Assembly (NCBI RefSeq): GCF_009762775.1
Contig: NZ_CP046401.1
Location: 5,344,001-5,408,000, forward strand
Direction: 5' to 3'
Source: Maribellus comscasis
GTDB lineage: Bacteria > Bacteroidota > Bacteroidia > Bacteroidales > Prolixibacteraceae
Length of the DNA stretch: 64,000 bases
Shown here: piece by piece, positions 53,556 to 62,618 of the stretch
How the letters are laid out: every line of letters starts with the position of its first letter
How positions within the stretch are numbered: the first letter of the stretch is position 1
Notes under the pieces: generated by a model
The model's database searches: none
What the model saw: the letters and a program-made list of their open reading frames with translations, nothing else
What the model was told of the DNA's origin: nothing
Translations under genes and position numbers: made by a program

Positions 53556-54206
53556 ATGAAAAAGATATTTCTTACAAGTATAATTTTTATTTCTTTCTTG
53601 TTCTCGTTTGCCCAGGGAGACGAAAAAGCAAAAGATATTTTAGATCAGGTAAGCAGTAAAACGCGTTCTTATACTACCATTGAAGCTGATTTCTCTTTCA
53701 CAATGGAAAATAAGGAAATGGAAATTCATGAAGCAAACGACGGAACAATAAAACTAAAGGGTGAGAAATATGCAGTGGTACTTCCGGAGCTTGGCGTAAA
53801 AATATATTCTGACGGGGAAACACTTTGGAATTACATGGAAGACGGAAACCAGGTAACAATCTCTACCATCGACGAAGAAAGTGGTGACTTGATGGATCCT
53901 TCCTCTCTGTTTAATATTTACGAGAAAGGTTTTCAATCGAAATTTGTGGAGGAGAAAAAAGAAGGAAACAAATCGTTATATATAATTGACTTGTTTCCTG
54001 ACGAAAATTTTCAGGAAGTTTCAAAAATAAATATAGCTGTTAATAAATCGACACTAATGATTGATTCCGCGACGCTTTATGAGAACGGCGGTAACATGTA
54101 TAGTATAAAAGTAAAGAATATAGAAACCAACAAATCTTTTCCTGATTCCGACTTTGTTTTTAATGCCGATGATTATGAGGATGTGGAAGTTATTGATTTC
54201 CGGTAA
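53556..54206 (+). CDS. LolA-like outer-membrane lipoprotein carrier
   Basis: 216 residues with a signal peptide ending SFAQG (about residue 21). The mature protein has the LolA/LolB-type half-barrel pattern: TIEADFSFTMENKEMEIHE, DGTIKLKGEKYAVVLPELGV, YSDGETLWNYMEDGNQVTIS. It should carry lipoproteins across the periplasm from the Lol transporter. ftsK lies 110 bp upstream on the same strand, an arrangement common in Bacteroidota, so co-transcription is likely. It is convergent with pyk, with only 9 bp between the stops, so transcription of the two genes may interfere. Confidence 0.85.
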   Translation: MKKIFLTSIIFISFLFSFAQGDEKAKDILDQVSSKTRSYTTIEADFSFTMENKEMEIHEANDGTIKLKGEKYAVVLPELGVKIYSDGETLWNYMEDGNQVTISTIDEESGDLMDPSSLFNIYEKGFQSKFVEEKKEGNKSLYIIDLFPDENFQEVSKINIAVNKSTLMIDSATLYENGGNMYSIKVKNIETNKSFPDSDFVFNADDYEDVEVIDFR

Positions 54207-54215
54207 CCCGTTTTA

Positions 54216-55637
54216 TTACTTATACATTTTTGGATCGAGCAGTAGTTTATCTGCCGATGAGATTTCAATAAACGATGCCCCCGAATCTTCTCCAAACCGG
54301 CCACCGATATATATAATAAGGTCTTCTTTTTTAATCGTCTTTTCCTTAATCAGATTTTGAATTGCCGCCTTCTGAATTTTTAGTTTATTCTTTTTGATGG
54401 GCAGGTACGACGGATAAACTCCAAAAGAAAGTGCCAACTGTCTGACAACCTGTTCTGAATGACATTTGGCCAAAACGGGTGTGGTTGAACGATATGCCGA
54501 TATATATCTTGCGGTTTTCCCTGTTGTTGTTGAAGTTACTATTGCAACCGGATTAAGCTCTCTCGCTGCTCTCAAAGCCGACTGCGCCAGATAGGCGGGT
54601 ATTTCATGCTTTACAGGTGGTAGAATAACGTCGTAGCGTTTATCCCTGTCAGGTTCCACTTCGTTGGCAATCTTAACCATCATTTGTATCGCTTCTACCG
54701 GATATTTCCCGTACGCTGTTTCTCCACTCAGCATAATGGCGTCGGTACGTGCATAAATAGCACTGGCCACATCGCCCACTTCTGCACGAGTCGGACGCGG
54801 GTGTTCAATCATACTATGCAGCATCTGAGTCGCAATTATCACCGGTTTTTTCTGGATAATTGCTTTTCTGATTAAATTTCTCTGTACTGTTGGAATCTGC
54901 TCTGCGGGAAGTTCAATACCCAGGTCGCCACGGGCAACCATAATTCCGTATGCCGATTCCAGAATTTCATCGATTTTATTTACACCTTCCAGGTTTTCTA
55001 TTTTGGCGATGATTTTGATTTTGCTGTTTTGTAAATCCAGAATTTTTTGAACTGCTTCGACATCTTTTTTATTCCGTACAAATGAGTGCGCAATAAAATC
55101 CAATTCGTTTTCGATGGCAAAGTTGATAAATTCTTTGTCTTTCTCAGAAATAGAAGGGAGTTTAATTTTTACACCCGGAATATTTAGACTTTTATTATTT
55201 TTTATAGTACCGCTGTTTTCAATCCTGCTAACCAGATATTCCTTTTTTTTCTCAACAACAGTGATTTCAATATCGCCATCGTCTATTAAAATTTTGTCGC
55301 CCTCATTTACATCTCGCACAAAGTTTTTATAGTTTACACAAATATGAGCGTTTCCGGTTTCCATTTCATGATAGGCTATCGAAATATTTTGCCCTTTGGT
55401 CACCTCTAGTTGGTTTTGGGTTTTGCAGGTTCTTATTTCCGGTCCTTTGGTATCGATAAGAATCGCAATTTTATCAGAAACAGTGCGTATGTTCTCAATA
55501 AGTTTTTTTCCGCTCTCTTTGCTTATGTGAGCAGTGTTTATTCTCGCTACGTTCATCCCGGCCTCGTAAAGAGATTTTATAAAATCCACATCACATTTTT
55601 GGTCGGATATTGTTGCAACAATTTTTGTTTGTCTCAT
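54216..55637 (-). CDS. pyk: Pyruvate kinase
   Basis: 473 residues from MRQTKIVATISD; a TTG eight codons upstream is a poor alternative. It transfers phosphate from PEP to ADP in the last step of glycolysis. Signature elements include INTAHISKE near the N-terminus, where most enzymes have NFSHG, IIAKIENLEGVNKIDEI with the catalytic Lys (about 216), VARGDLGIELP (about 236-246) and MLSGETAYGKYP (about 299-310). The C-terminal domain is shorter than usual for allosteric forms but complete. aroQ lies upstream on the same strand with a 96-bp gap. With pckA nearby it brackets the PEP node. Confidence 0.93.
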   Translation of the reverse strand: MRQTKIVATISDQKCDVDFIKSLYEAGMNVARINTAHISKESGKKLIENIRTVSDKIAILIDTKGPEIRTCKTQNQLEVTKGQNISIAYHEMETGNAHICVNYKNFVRDVNEGDKILIDDGDIEITVVEKKKEYLVSRIENSGTIKNNKSLNIPGVKIKLPSISEKDKEFINFAIENELDFIAHSFVRNKKDVEAVQKILDLQNSKIKIIAKIENLEGVNKIDEILESAYGIMVARGDLGIELPAEQIPTVQRNLIRKAIIQKKPVIIATQMLHSMIEHPRPTRAEVGDVASAIYARTDAIMLSGETAYGKYPVEAIQMMVKIANEVEPDRDKRYDVILPPVKHEIPAYLAQSALRAARELNPVAIVTSTTTGKTARYISAYRSTTPVLAKCHSEQVVRQLALSFGVYPSYLPIKKNKLKIQKAAIQNLIKEKTIKKEDLIIYIGGRFGEDSGASFIEISSADKLLLDPKMYK

Positions 55638-55733
55638 GTCTTTAATTTTAAAAGGCTGCAAATGTAGAACTATTTGTCTCTTTGTATTTCATTTCGGATT
55701 AAACAAAAATTAAATTTAAGATTGAAGTAGTAT

Positions 55734-56159
55734 TTAATCTTTATTTACCAAATAACTTTGAATTGCAAGCGTATATGAATCCAGTCCAAAACCCATAATA
55801 CATCCTTTACATACCGGCCCGATTATAGATTTATGCCGGAAATCTTCACGCGACAAAGTATTTGATATATGAACTTCAACAACCGGCGTTGTTACACCTG
55901 CAATTGCGTCGCGTATAGCAACCGAAGTGTGGGTGTATGCTCCGGCGTTAATAATTATACCATCGCAGTTAAACCCAAATTCATGAATTTTGTCGATTAA
56001 TTCTCCCTCAATATTTGATTGAAAATAATTTAATTCAACTTCTCTGAAATTATTCTTTAATGTTTTAAAAAAACTGTCAAAGCTTTTGTCCCCGTAGATA
56101 TTCTTTTCCCGTTTCCCCAACAGATTTAAATTTGGGCCGTTGATTATCAATAATTTCAT
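55734..56159 (-). CDS. aroQ: 3-dehydroquinate dehydratase, type II
   Basis: 141 residues, the usual size of the dodecameric type II enzyme of the shikimate pathway. MKLLIINGPNLNLLGKRE at the start, the catalytic Tyr in the flexible loop (NIYGDKSFD, about residue 22), the GIIINAGAYTHTSVAIRDAI region and the catalytic His in VEVHISN (about 99) are all present; the loop Arg is R18. The final region REDFRHKSI is typical. It is divergent from the Xer recombinase gene, with a 138-bp AT-rich region between them that must hold both promoters. Confidence 0.95.
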   Translation of the reverse strand: MKLLIINGPNLNLLGKREKNIYGDKSFDSFFKTLKNNFREVELNYFQSNIEGELIDKIHEFGFNCDGIIINAGAYTHTSVAIRDAIAGVTTPVVEVHISNTLSREDFRHKSIIGPVCKGCIMGFGLDSYTLAIQSYLVNKD

Positions 56160-56297
56160 TACATTTCGATTTTAATTTTTTTTATAGTAACTTTATATGT
56201 AATCAATCGTACTAGTATTCAAATAATTAAAAAATAGTACTGATTCTATTTCAAAATTATTTAAATAAAACGATTAACAAAATATAAAATTAAAGAT

Positions 56298-57197
56298 ATG
56301 AAGTGGGAGGACAGTAAAAAAGGCTACGAGAATTATTTGAGGCTGGAAAAATCGCTGTCGCAAAATTCAATTGCGGCGTATATCAATGATATAAATAAGT
56401 TGGTCGAGTTTTTAGAAAAGAACTTTAAAAAAATTGCACCGGATAAAGTTAAACTTTCGCATTTAAAAAGTTTTGTTGAATGGCTGAATGAAAGAGGTGT
56501 TAGTCCCAGAACGCAGGCTCGTACAATTTCTGGTATAAAATCATTTTACAAGTATCTTTTAATAGAAGGAAAAATTAACAGCGATCCAACTGCTTTACTT
56601 GAGTCTCCCAAAATAGGGAGAAAACTTCCCGATATTTTAACAATGGAAGAAATTGATTCGTTGATTGAAGCAATTGACCTGGAAAAAGCGGAAGGACAGC
56701 GTAATAAAGCAATGCTTGAAACACTATATAGTTGTGGGTTAAGAGTTTCAGAACTTGTGAATTTGAAACTTACCAATCTTTTTTTCGACCAGGGTTTTGT
56801 AAAAATAGAAGGAAAAGCAGACAAGGAAAGGCTTGTGCCGGTAAGCAACAGAGCAATTGAAGAAATAAATAAATATCTGAAAGGGTATCGCAAAACGTTG
56901 AAAATAAGTAAAGAAAGTGAGAATGTATTGTTTCTGAACAGGAGAGGCAGAAAGTTAAGTCGGGTTATGATTTTTACAATTATTAAAAATTTGGCTGATA
57001 AAATTGGTTTGGAAAAAAAGATAAGCCCGCATACATTCAGGCATTCATTTGCAACGCATTTAATTAATGGAGGTGCTGATTTGCGCGCTGTTCAGGAAAT
57101 GTTAGGGCACGAATCGATATTGACAACAGAAATTTACACGCATTTAGACCGCGATTATCTTCGTAGTACCATTCATCAGTTTCATCCAAGGTCTTAA
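56298..57197 (+). CDS. xerD: Tyrosine recombinase XerD-type
   Basis: 299 residues. An N-terminal SAM-like core-binding domain (about 1-90) precedes the catalytic domain. The full tyrosine recombinase set is visible: Arg in YSCGLRVSEL (about 149), Lys in KIEGKADKERLVPV (about 173), HTFRHSFATHL (His and Arg, about 244-247), His in LGHES (about 270) and the nucleophile in IYTHLDRDYL (Tyr about 279). It should resolve chromosome dimers at dif with a XerC partner and FtsK, whose gene is 3 kb upstream. XerC and XerD cannot be told apart with confidence here; chromosomal context favours XerD. Its terminator is at 57217. Confidence 0.9.
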   Translation: MKWEDSKKGYENYLRLEKSLSQNSIAAYINDINKLVEFLEKNFKKIAPDKVKLSHLKSFVEWLNERGVSPRTQARTISGIKSFYKYLLIEGKINSDPTALLESPKIGRKLPDILTMEEIDSLIEAIDLEKAEGQRNKAMLETLYSCGLRVSELVNLKLTNLFFDQGFVKIEGKADKERLVPVSNRAIEEINKYLKGYRKTLKISKESENVLFLNRRGRKLSRVMIFTIIKNLADKIGLEKKISPHTFRHSFATHLINGGADLRAVQEMLGHESILTTEIYTHLDRDYLRSTIHQFHPRS

Positions 57198-57216
57198 AAT
57201 TCAAATTTAAATAAAG

Positions 57217-57254
57217 AAAAAGAGCATTGAACGAAAAAAAACGATGCTCTTTTT
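57217..57254 (+). terminator. Terminator after xerD
   Basis: An 11-bp stem, AAAAAGAGCAT and complement, with a 16-base A-rich loop, followed by a T-run. Confidence 0.82.
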
Positions 57255-57381
57255 TTTGAGATCATATCGATATAAATATTTAACAAGTAGGGTGCAAAAG
57301 TTAATTGTTAAGATATTGTTTAATTGGAGCTAAAAAGCGGCTAAATCAAAACCTTTATCGGCCGGGGTTGGAAAAAAAAGT

Positions 57382-57389
57382 TATTTTTG
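57382..57389 (+). promoter_or_regulatory. pckA promoter -7 box
   Basis: TATTTTTG matches TAnnTTTG 54 bp before the pckA start, leaving a leader of about 50 nt. Confidence 0.45.
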
Positions 57390-57443
57390 TTCACCGAAAT
57401 TACGTATTGAAAAGAGTATTATTAAGTTAATTATTAGGTAGTT

Positions 57444-59051
57444 ATGAAAAACTTGGATTTGTCGAAGTACGGTATACAAGACGTACAGGAAATTGTTTAT
57501 AACCCATCTTACGAACAACTCTTCGAAGAAGAGATGAAACCTGAATTGGAAGGTTTTGAAAAAGGACAACTTACAGAATTAGACGCTGTAAATGTTATGA
57601 CCGGAATCTTTACAGGACGTTCACCTAAAGATAAATTCATCGTTAAAGATGATACAACAAAAGATACCATCTGGTGGACAACACCAGGATCGCCTAACGA
57701 CAACAAACCTACAACTCCCGAAGTTTGGGCTGAGTTAAAAGCAAATACTGTTAAACAGCTTTCAGGGAAAAGACTGTTTGTTATTGACACTTTCTGTGGT
57801 GCCAACGAAGACACTCGGTTAAAAGTTCGTTTTATTATGGAAGTAGCATGGCAGGCTCACTTTGTAAAAAACATGTTTATCCGCCCGACAGAAGAAGAAT
57901 TGGAAGGCTATGGCGAGCCCGATTTTGTTGTAATGAACGGTTCAAAAACAACCAACGAAAAATGGGAAGAACATGGTTTGAACTCTGAAGTTTATACCGT
58001 TTTCAATCTTACTGAAAAAATGCAGGTTATTGGCGGTAGCTGGTACGGTGGTGAAATGAAAAAAGGTATGTTCGCTATGATGAACTACTACTTGCCACTT
58101 CGTGGAATGGCTTCTATGCACTGTTCAGCAAACGTAGGTAAAGACGGTGATGTTGCTATTTTCTTTGGTCTTTCAGGAACCGGTAAAACAACTTTATCTA
58201 CTGACCCAAACCGCCAGTTGATTGGTGATGATGAGCACGGTTGGGATGATGAAGGTATCTTCAACTTTGAAGGTGGATGTTATGCAAAAACCATCAACCT
58301 GGATAAAGAAGCTGAACCGGAAATTTACGGTGCAATCAAACGTGATGCTTTGTTGGAAAACGTTACTGTTGATGCTGACGGTAAAATCGATTTTAACGAC
58401 GGTTCTGTAACTCAGAACACACGTGTTTCTTACCCGATTTACCACATTGAAAATATTGTTAAACCGATTTCAAAAGCAGGTCACGCTAAAAAAGTTATTT
58501 TCCTGACTGCTGATGCATTTGGAGTACTTCCTCCGGTTGCTAAATTAACTCCGGAACAAACTAAATATCACTTCTTATCAGGATTTACTGCAAAATTAGC
58601 AGGTACTGAGCGTGGGGTTACTGCTCCACAACCTACTTTCTCTGCTTGTTTTGGTGCTGCTTTCCTTTCTTTACACCCAACAAAATACGGTGAAGAATTA
58701 GTGAAAAAAATGGAAGAGCACGGAGCTGAGGCTTACCTTGTAAACACCGGATGGAATGGAACCGGAAAACGTATCTCGATTAAAGATACCCGTGGTATTA
58801 TTACTGCAATTCTTGATGGTTCTATTGAAGTGGCTCCAACTAAAAACCTGCCGGTTTTTAACCTTGAAATCCCTACTGAATTAAAAGGTGTTGCTACTGA
58901 AGTTCTTGACCCGCGTGATACGTATGCAAATGCTGCTGACTGGGACGAAAAAGCTGCTGACCTGGCCGGACGTTTCATCAAAAACTTCGAAAAATATACG
59001 GACAACGAAGAAGGAAAAGCATTGGTTGCTGCTGGACCACAACTTGACTAA
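57444..59051 (+). CDS. pckA: Phosphoenolpyruvate carboxykinase (ATP)
   Basis: 535 residues. It interconverts oxaloacetate plus ATP with PEP, CO2 and ADP. The active site has GRSPKDKF (about residues 53-60), the kinase-1a loop [11 protein letters not shown] (about 243-253) and the metal-site [11 protein letters not shown] (about 261-271); [13 protein letters not shown] follows. Codon use is more biased than that of neighbouring genes, a sign of high expression. In fermentative Bacteroidota this enzyme often runs towards oxaloacetate, feeding succinate formation, and would supply or compete with the oxaloacetate decarboxylase encoded at 43.5 kb. It is monocistronic with its own terminator. Confidence 0.97.
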   Translation: MKNLDLSKYGIQDVQEIVYNPSYEQLFEEEMKPELEGFEKGQLTELDAVNVMTGIFTGRSPKDKFIVKDDTTKDTIWWTTPGSPNDNKPTTPEVWAELKANTVKQLSGKRLFVIDTFCGANEDTRLKVRFIMEVAWQAHFVKNMFIRPTEEELEGYGEPDFVVMNGSKTTNEKWEEHGLNSEVYTVFNLTEKMQVIGGSWYGGEMKKGMFAMMNYYLPLRGMASMHCSANVGKDGDVAIFFGLSGTGKTTLSTDPNRQLIGDDEHGWDDEGIFNFEGGCYAKTINLDKEAEPEIYGAIKRDALLENVTVDADGKIDFNDGSVTQNTRVSYPIYHIENIVKPISKAGHAKKVIFLTADAFGVLPPVAKLTPEQTKYHFLSGFTAKLAGTERGVTAPQPTFSACFGAAFLSLHPTKYGEELVKKMEEHGAEAYLVNTGWNGTGKRISIKDTRGIITAILDGSIEVAPTKNLPVFNLEIPTELKGVATEVLDPRDTYANAADWDEKAADLAGRFIKNFEKYTDNEEGKALVAAGPQLD

Positions 59052-59074
59052 TCAGTTATTAAAATTGATATACG

Positions 59075-59101
59075 AAAACCTCGCCATTTGGCGGGGTTTT
59101 T
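59075..59101 (+). terminator. Terminator after pckA
   Basis: AAAACCTCGCC and GGCGGGGTTTT form an 11-bp stem with a 4-base loop, followed by more T residues, 23 bp after the pckA stop. Confidence 0.9.
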
Positions 59102-59107
59102 TGCTAA

Positions 59108-59659
59108 TTAGTGTATTGACATAAGGATTGAGTCCATTTTTATGATGGTTTCCTCTGAAAAGCCTTGTTCAAAAAGCAGTAATTTGCCGTTATGGATGAT
59201 AATATTTGTGGGAAGTAATTCCGGGTAGCGGCCTTTTTTTATTCCAGGTTTCGGATTAAGTTGAAACAAATAATTCATCAATCGTTTGTTCTCGTATAGC
59301 GGAAAATAACGCGGCTCGTTTTTTTGAAGTTCCACCCATTTTTCCACATCTTTTTCTGTCTCGTCGGTAATGGAAAGGAAAAGCGTATTTTCGTTTTCGT
59401 ATTTATCTACCAGTTTATTTAACAGCGGAATTTCTTTTTGGCACGGACCGCACCAGGTTGCCCATAAATTAAGAACCAAGGTTTGCGCACCCGCTTCGTC
59501 GCTTAAAAACTCATCGCGTTCCAATTCTTTGCGAATGGGGTCGTCAATATTTACCAACTGATTATAAAATCGGAAGGTTTTCCATTCGGTTATTTTGTTG
59601 TTCATAACAAGAAAAACAATGAAAATGAGGGCAACAACAATTGGATATTTGGTTTTCAT
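59108..59659 (-). CDS. TlpA-like membrane-anchored thioredoxin
   Basis: 183 residues from the ATG at 59659. The frame extends upstream, but that part duplicates the 3' end of the permease gene in another phase, whereas this ATG overlaps the permease stop in an ATGA junction. An N-terminal anchor (TKYPIVVALIFIVFLVM) leads to a periplasmic thioredoxin fold with the redox motif WATWCGPCQKEIP, and a cis-Pro near LLPTN. It should reduce or oxidise thiols of envelope proteins. It is the last gene of the FecI-FecR cluster; the partner could be the STN-domain protein or the ABC permease. Confidence 0.85.
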   Translation of the reverse strand: MKTKYPIVVALIFIVFLVMNNKITEWKTFRFYNQLVNIDDPIRKELERDEFLSDEAGAQTLVLNLWATWCGPCQKEIPLLNKLVDKYENENTLFLSITDETEKDVEKWVELQKNEPRYFPLYENKRLMNYLFQLNPKPGIKKGRYPELLPTNIIIHNGKLLLFEQGFSEETIIKMDSILMSIH

Positions 59660-60387
59660 ACGAACATTCTTTTTTGGATGGAGAAATGGAGAATTATCAG
59701 GAAAATAAAAGTGTAGCCGGCGACGAGCAATACTTGTTTTGTTCCGAGTAAATTTTCGGAAATAATTTGTTTGCAAGCTTGAAGCGGAAGAAAATCTCCG
59801 GCTGCCGATTCTGTTTTTCGATGAATAAAATGAACCAGCCATCCTTCCAGCAGCCAATAAACCAGAATGGGAAGCGCCATCACCGGATTTGGGCGCGCAA
59901 AAGCAATTGCCAGAGCGATAAAACCGGTTGCTGCTAAATATAAAAATTGCGAAATCAAAGCATTGTAGTCGGTATTCAGAATTAGTTGCAAGGGATTTGT
60001 TCCTTTAAAAAAGCTGAGTGAAGCATAGCAAATAAAATTAAGCAGCATAAACGAAAATGCATACACTCCAACTTGTAAAATGGTATAAAAAAATAGTTTG
60101 TGGCGTGGCCAACCCAAAAGCAACAGCATTTTGTAATAGCCCGAATTAATGAGATGAATGGAACGTTGCAACACCCAAAAAATAAAAAAAAGTGCAGGCA
60201 ATGTTGATTGACTTGCCTGAATCGATATGAACTCCGCAAGAGCGGCGCCGTCCAGTTGTTTTTTGCCAGCCCCGTACCAATAGTTGAGGAAAGCAAGAAA
60301 AAATAGTGCCAGCAACAAAACGGTGGCCGGAAGAATTTGCTTTTTATTTTTGAATAATTTTAATTCTATGCTCAGCATTTTATTCAT
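59656..60387 (-). CDS. ABC transporter permease-like membrane protein
   Basis: 243 residues with about six membrane segments (QILPATVLLLALFFLAFLNYWYG near the start, VLLVAGYTFIFLIILHFSI at the end). It has the size and topology of ABC-2-type permeases but no strong motif, so the call depends on the upstream ATPase gene, which overlaps it by 8 bp. Together they may export or move a lipid, peptide or small molecule across the inner membrane. The stop overlaps the start of the TlpA-like gene by 4 bp. The substrate is unknown. Confidence 0.78.
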   Translation of the reverse strand: MNKMLSIELKLFKNKKQILPATVLLLALFFLAFLNYWYGAGKKQLDGAALAEFISIQASQSTLPALFFIFWVLQRSIHLINSGYYKMLLLLGWPRHKLFFYTILQVGVYAFSFMLLNFICYASLSFFKGTNPLQLILNTDYNALISQFLYLAATGFIALAIAFARPNPVMALPILVYWLLEGWLVHFIHRKTESAAGDFLPLQACKQIISENLLGTKQVLLVAGYTFIFLIILHFSIQKRMFV

Positions 60388-61081
60388 TCTTTAGGATATT
60401 GATAATTGTTTCGTTGAAATTGTCCGTTGAGTTGCGCAGAACAGTGCTTGTTAAAATTCCTTCTTTCATAATAAAACAGGCTGTTGCCTGGAAATTAATT
60501 TCGTTTAGTAAATGCGTTGAAAGAAAAATAGTTTTTCTTTTTTCAATCAATTCCTGAATAACCTGGTTTAGTAGTTTTATTCCCAGCGGATCGAGGCCGT
60601 TAAAAGGTTCGTCCCACAATAAGTAATTCGGATTTCCAAGCATCGAAAGCGCGAGGCTTAATCGTTTTTTCATTCCTGTTGAAAGGGCTTTGAACGCTTT
60701 TTCTTGTGCCGGCCAAATTTCCCAAAGTAGGAGTAACTTTTTTATTTCTTCAAAAGAGGTTTGTTTTATTTTTCTGGCAATTTCTGCAATTTCAAGAACA
60801 CTCAGCGAAGGTTCTGTAATAAATGGCTCTGTGGAAATTCCCATCTGTTTTCGGCGCAAATCGGCATCTTTAAAATTGTTTAATTCTATATATCCTTTGT
60901 TTTGTGCAATTAATCCGCAAATGATATTAAAAAGCGTTGTTTTGCCAGAGCCGTTGTCGCCAACAAAAAGGTAGAGCCCCGGTTCTGAAATTTCTAAACT
61001 AAAGTCTTTTACAGCTGTGTAACTTCCAAACTTTTTTGTCAAATTATTAATTTTCAGCGTGGTTCGATGAGTTTTCTTCAA
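60380..61081 (-). CDS. ABC transporter ATP-binding protein
   Basis: 233 residues. Walker A VGDNGSGKTTLF (about 36-47), a signature motif LSTGMKKRLSLAL (about 129-141, with STGMK where most have SGGQ), Walker B YLLWDEPFNGLD (about 149-160) and the H-loop FLSTHLL (about 182-188) are present, so it should hydrolyse ATP. STGMKKR-type signatures are typical of ABC-2 exporters. Its ATG lies 35 bp inside the end of the upstream gene, and its end overlaps the permease gene by 8 bp, which implies translational coupling. Confidence 0.9.
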   Translation of the reverse strand: MKKTHRTTLKINNLTKKFGSYTAVKDFSLEISEPGLYLFVGDNGSGKTTLFNIICGLIAQNKGYIELNNFKDADLRRKQMGISTEPFITEPSLSVLEIAEIARKIKQTSFEEIKKLLLLWEIWPAQEKAFKALSTGMKKRLSLALSMLGNPNYLLWDEPFNGLDPLGIKLLNQVIQELIEKRKTIFLSTHLLNEINFQATACFIMKEGILTSTVLRNSTDNFNETIINILKNE

Positions 61082-62618
61082 ATTGAATATCCAGTGACTT
61101 TTCCCATTCCATTTCTTGTATAAATTTCTCCTCTAGCGGATTTTCTTTCAAAATGTTAAAGTCTTTCCAAAATTCGGGATGATAAGGATAAACGGTTTTG
61201 TAGGAGTTTTCTTCTCTGTCCAGTTTCTCGCGGTACCTTATTTTATCCATTTCTTTTTTGTTGGTGACAACCTTGGAGATCAGAAGTACATATCCGGCTA
61301 GTTGTCTTTCTTTTACAATTTTCTCATTTTCGAGAGCTTCCGGATTTTTATAAATCATAAATTTTCCATTTGGAGAAGTTGTACCACGTTTATATTTCAA
61401 AAAATATTTGCCATTTATTTTTTGGTAAGTCGTTTCAGACTTGCTGAGAATTGATTCTTCTTTGCCACTAAATTTTTTTGAATGTTCTCCAAAGAATTTC
61501 AACCAACTCTCAATTTTTAGAATTGCCCAGTCTTTTGAATTTATATAAATATATCCGGCACTTTCTGAATTTTTACTTTCAGAGGCTCTTGTTCCATCTG
61601 GCCATAAGACATTATATATGAATTTTATTTTATACACTTTAATGGAATCCAACCATTCAAAACCGGCGAATTCATATAGGAAATTTTCATAATCGGTAAG
61701 TGGAGAATACCACCAGTCAGAGCGATAACTTCTTACGGCATTACTATAACTTTTATAGATCATATTTCGGTGTCCAAAATATTTATCCATTGCAGTTATA
61801 AACCCTTCCTCTTTTTTGCTTCTTGGAACAAGGTAGTTTGTGCTCCTTCTAATTTCCTGAATTTGAATACGGGTAGTTTCAGTTGGCTTGTTAATTCCTT
61901 TGTCTTCAATTAAAAGGGCAGCTTCAATGAGTTGAGAAGCCACCGTGTCGCGATAATTTGTATTGCGGTAAAAAGCTTCCATTTGCGAAGTTGTGTGGGC
62001 ATAATTTCTTTTAATATTTTTCACCGCCCGCTTTACAATATCTACAGCTTCTGTGCCCGAAGGAAGTACGTAAATGTCGCTTAACGTGTAAGGTCTTGGC
62101 TGCATTTTTATCACAAGACTTTCATCATCAGAATTTGTGATGTTTATTTTGTTATGTTCGTAACCCAGAAATGAAAACAATGCCAGACTTCCTGCAAAAC
62201 GGCCCTGTATTTTGAAATCGAATTCTCCGTTGGTGTTGGTAATCGTTCCGGTTCCGGCTTTTTCAATTAAAATATTTGCATACGGAAGAAACTCTCCGGT
62301 TTCTGCATCCACAACTTTTCCTTGTAAATGAATAAATGCCGGTATTTTTGATGTAATAATTAAATGCGTATTTGTTTGAGTTATTTTTGAATTCAGTAAA
62401 TTCTGCAACTGCGCTAAACACGAATCAATATTTGCACTGAATGAAAAGTCGGTACTATCTGAAAGCGAAACTAAATCCGGGCTATAACTGAGTTCCAGAT
62501 GTTCTTTTACCGCAATTTCTTCCAATACATTCAGATAGGTAGTTTTTGAACCGGTTTGTGCGTTTCCGGTAATTGTAACAATGGGAATTATAATGAATAA
62601 CAAGAAAATTATTTTCAT
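61047..62618 (-). CDS. Exported protein with STN and carboxypeptidase-D-like regulatory domains
   Basis: 523 residues with a signal peptide (IFLLFIIIPIVTITGNAQ). Residues about 25-90 are a secretin/TonB N-terminal (STN) domain (LNVLEEIAVKEHLELSYSP, ANIDSCLAQLQNLL). Residues about 95-175 are a CarboxypepD_reg-like beta-sandwich (LQGKVVDAETGEFLPYANILI, GEFDFKI). The remainder matches the pattern of Bacteroidota proteins that follow this pair (VDIVKRAVKNIKRNY, AFYRNT) and has no 22-strand receptor barrel. STN domains normally relay ligand signals to a FecR partner, and fecR overlaps this gene by 4 bp. The ligand and the role of the C-terminal half are unknown. Confidence 0.78.
   Translation of the reverse strand: MKIIFLLFIIIPIVTITGNAQTGSKTTYLNVLEEIAVKEHLELSYSPDLVSLSDSTDFSFSANIDSCLAQLQNLLNSKITQTNTHLIITSKIPAFIHLQGKVVDAETGEFLPYANILIEKAGTGTITNTNGEFDFKIQGRFAGSLALFSFLGYEHNKINITNSDDESLVIKMQPRPYTLSDIYVLPSGTEAVDIVKRAVKNIKRNYAHTTSQMEAFYRNTNYRDTVASQLIEAALLIEDKGINKPTETTRIQIQEIRRSTNYLVPRSKKEEGFITAMDKYFGHRNMIYKSYSNAVRSYRSDWWYSPLTDYENFLYEFAGFEWLDSIKVYKIKFIYNVLWPDGTRASESKNSESAGYIYINSKDWAILKIESWLKFFGEHSKKFSGKEESILSKSETTYQKINGKYFLKYKRGTTSPNGKFMIYKNPEALENEKIVKERQLAGYVLLISKVVTNKKEMDKIRYREKLDREENSYKTVYPYHPEFWKDFNILKENPLEEKFIQEMEWEKSLDIQFEENSSNHAEN

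Noticed and set aside
56298..57197. Mobile-element integrase
   Set aside because: It sits among housekeeping genes (ftsK, aroQ, pyk, pckA) with its own terminator and matches XerD length and motifs, so a chromosomal Xer role is more likely.
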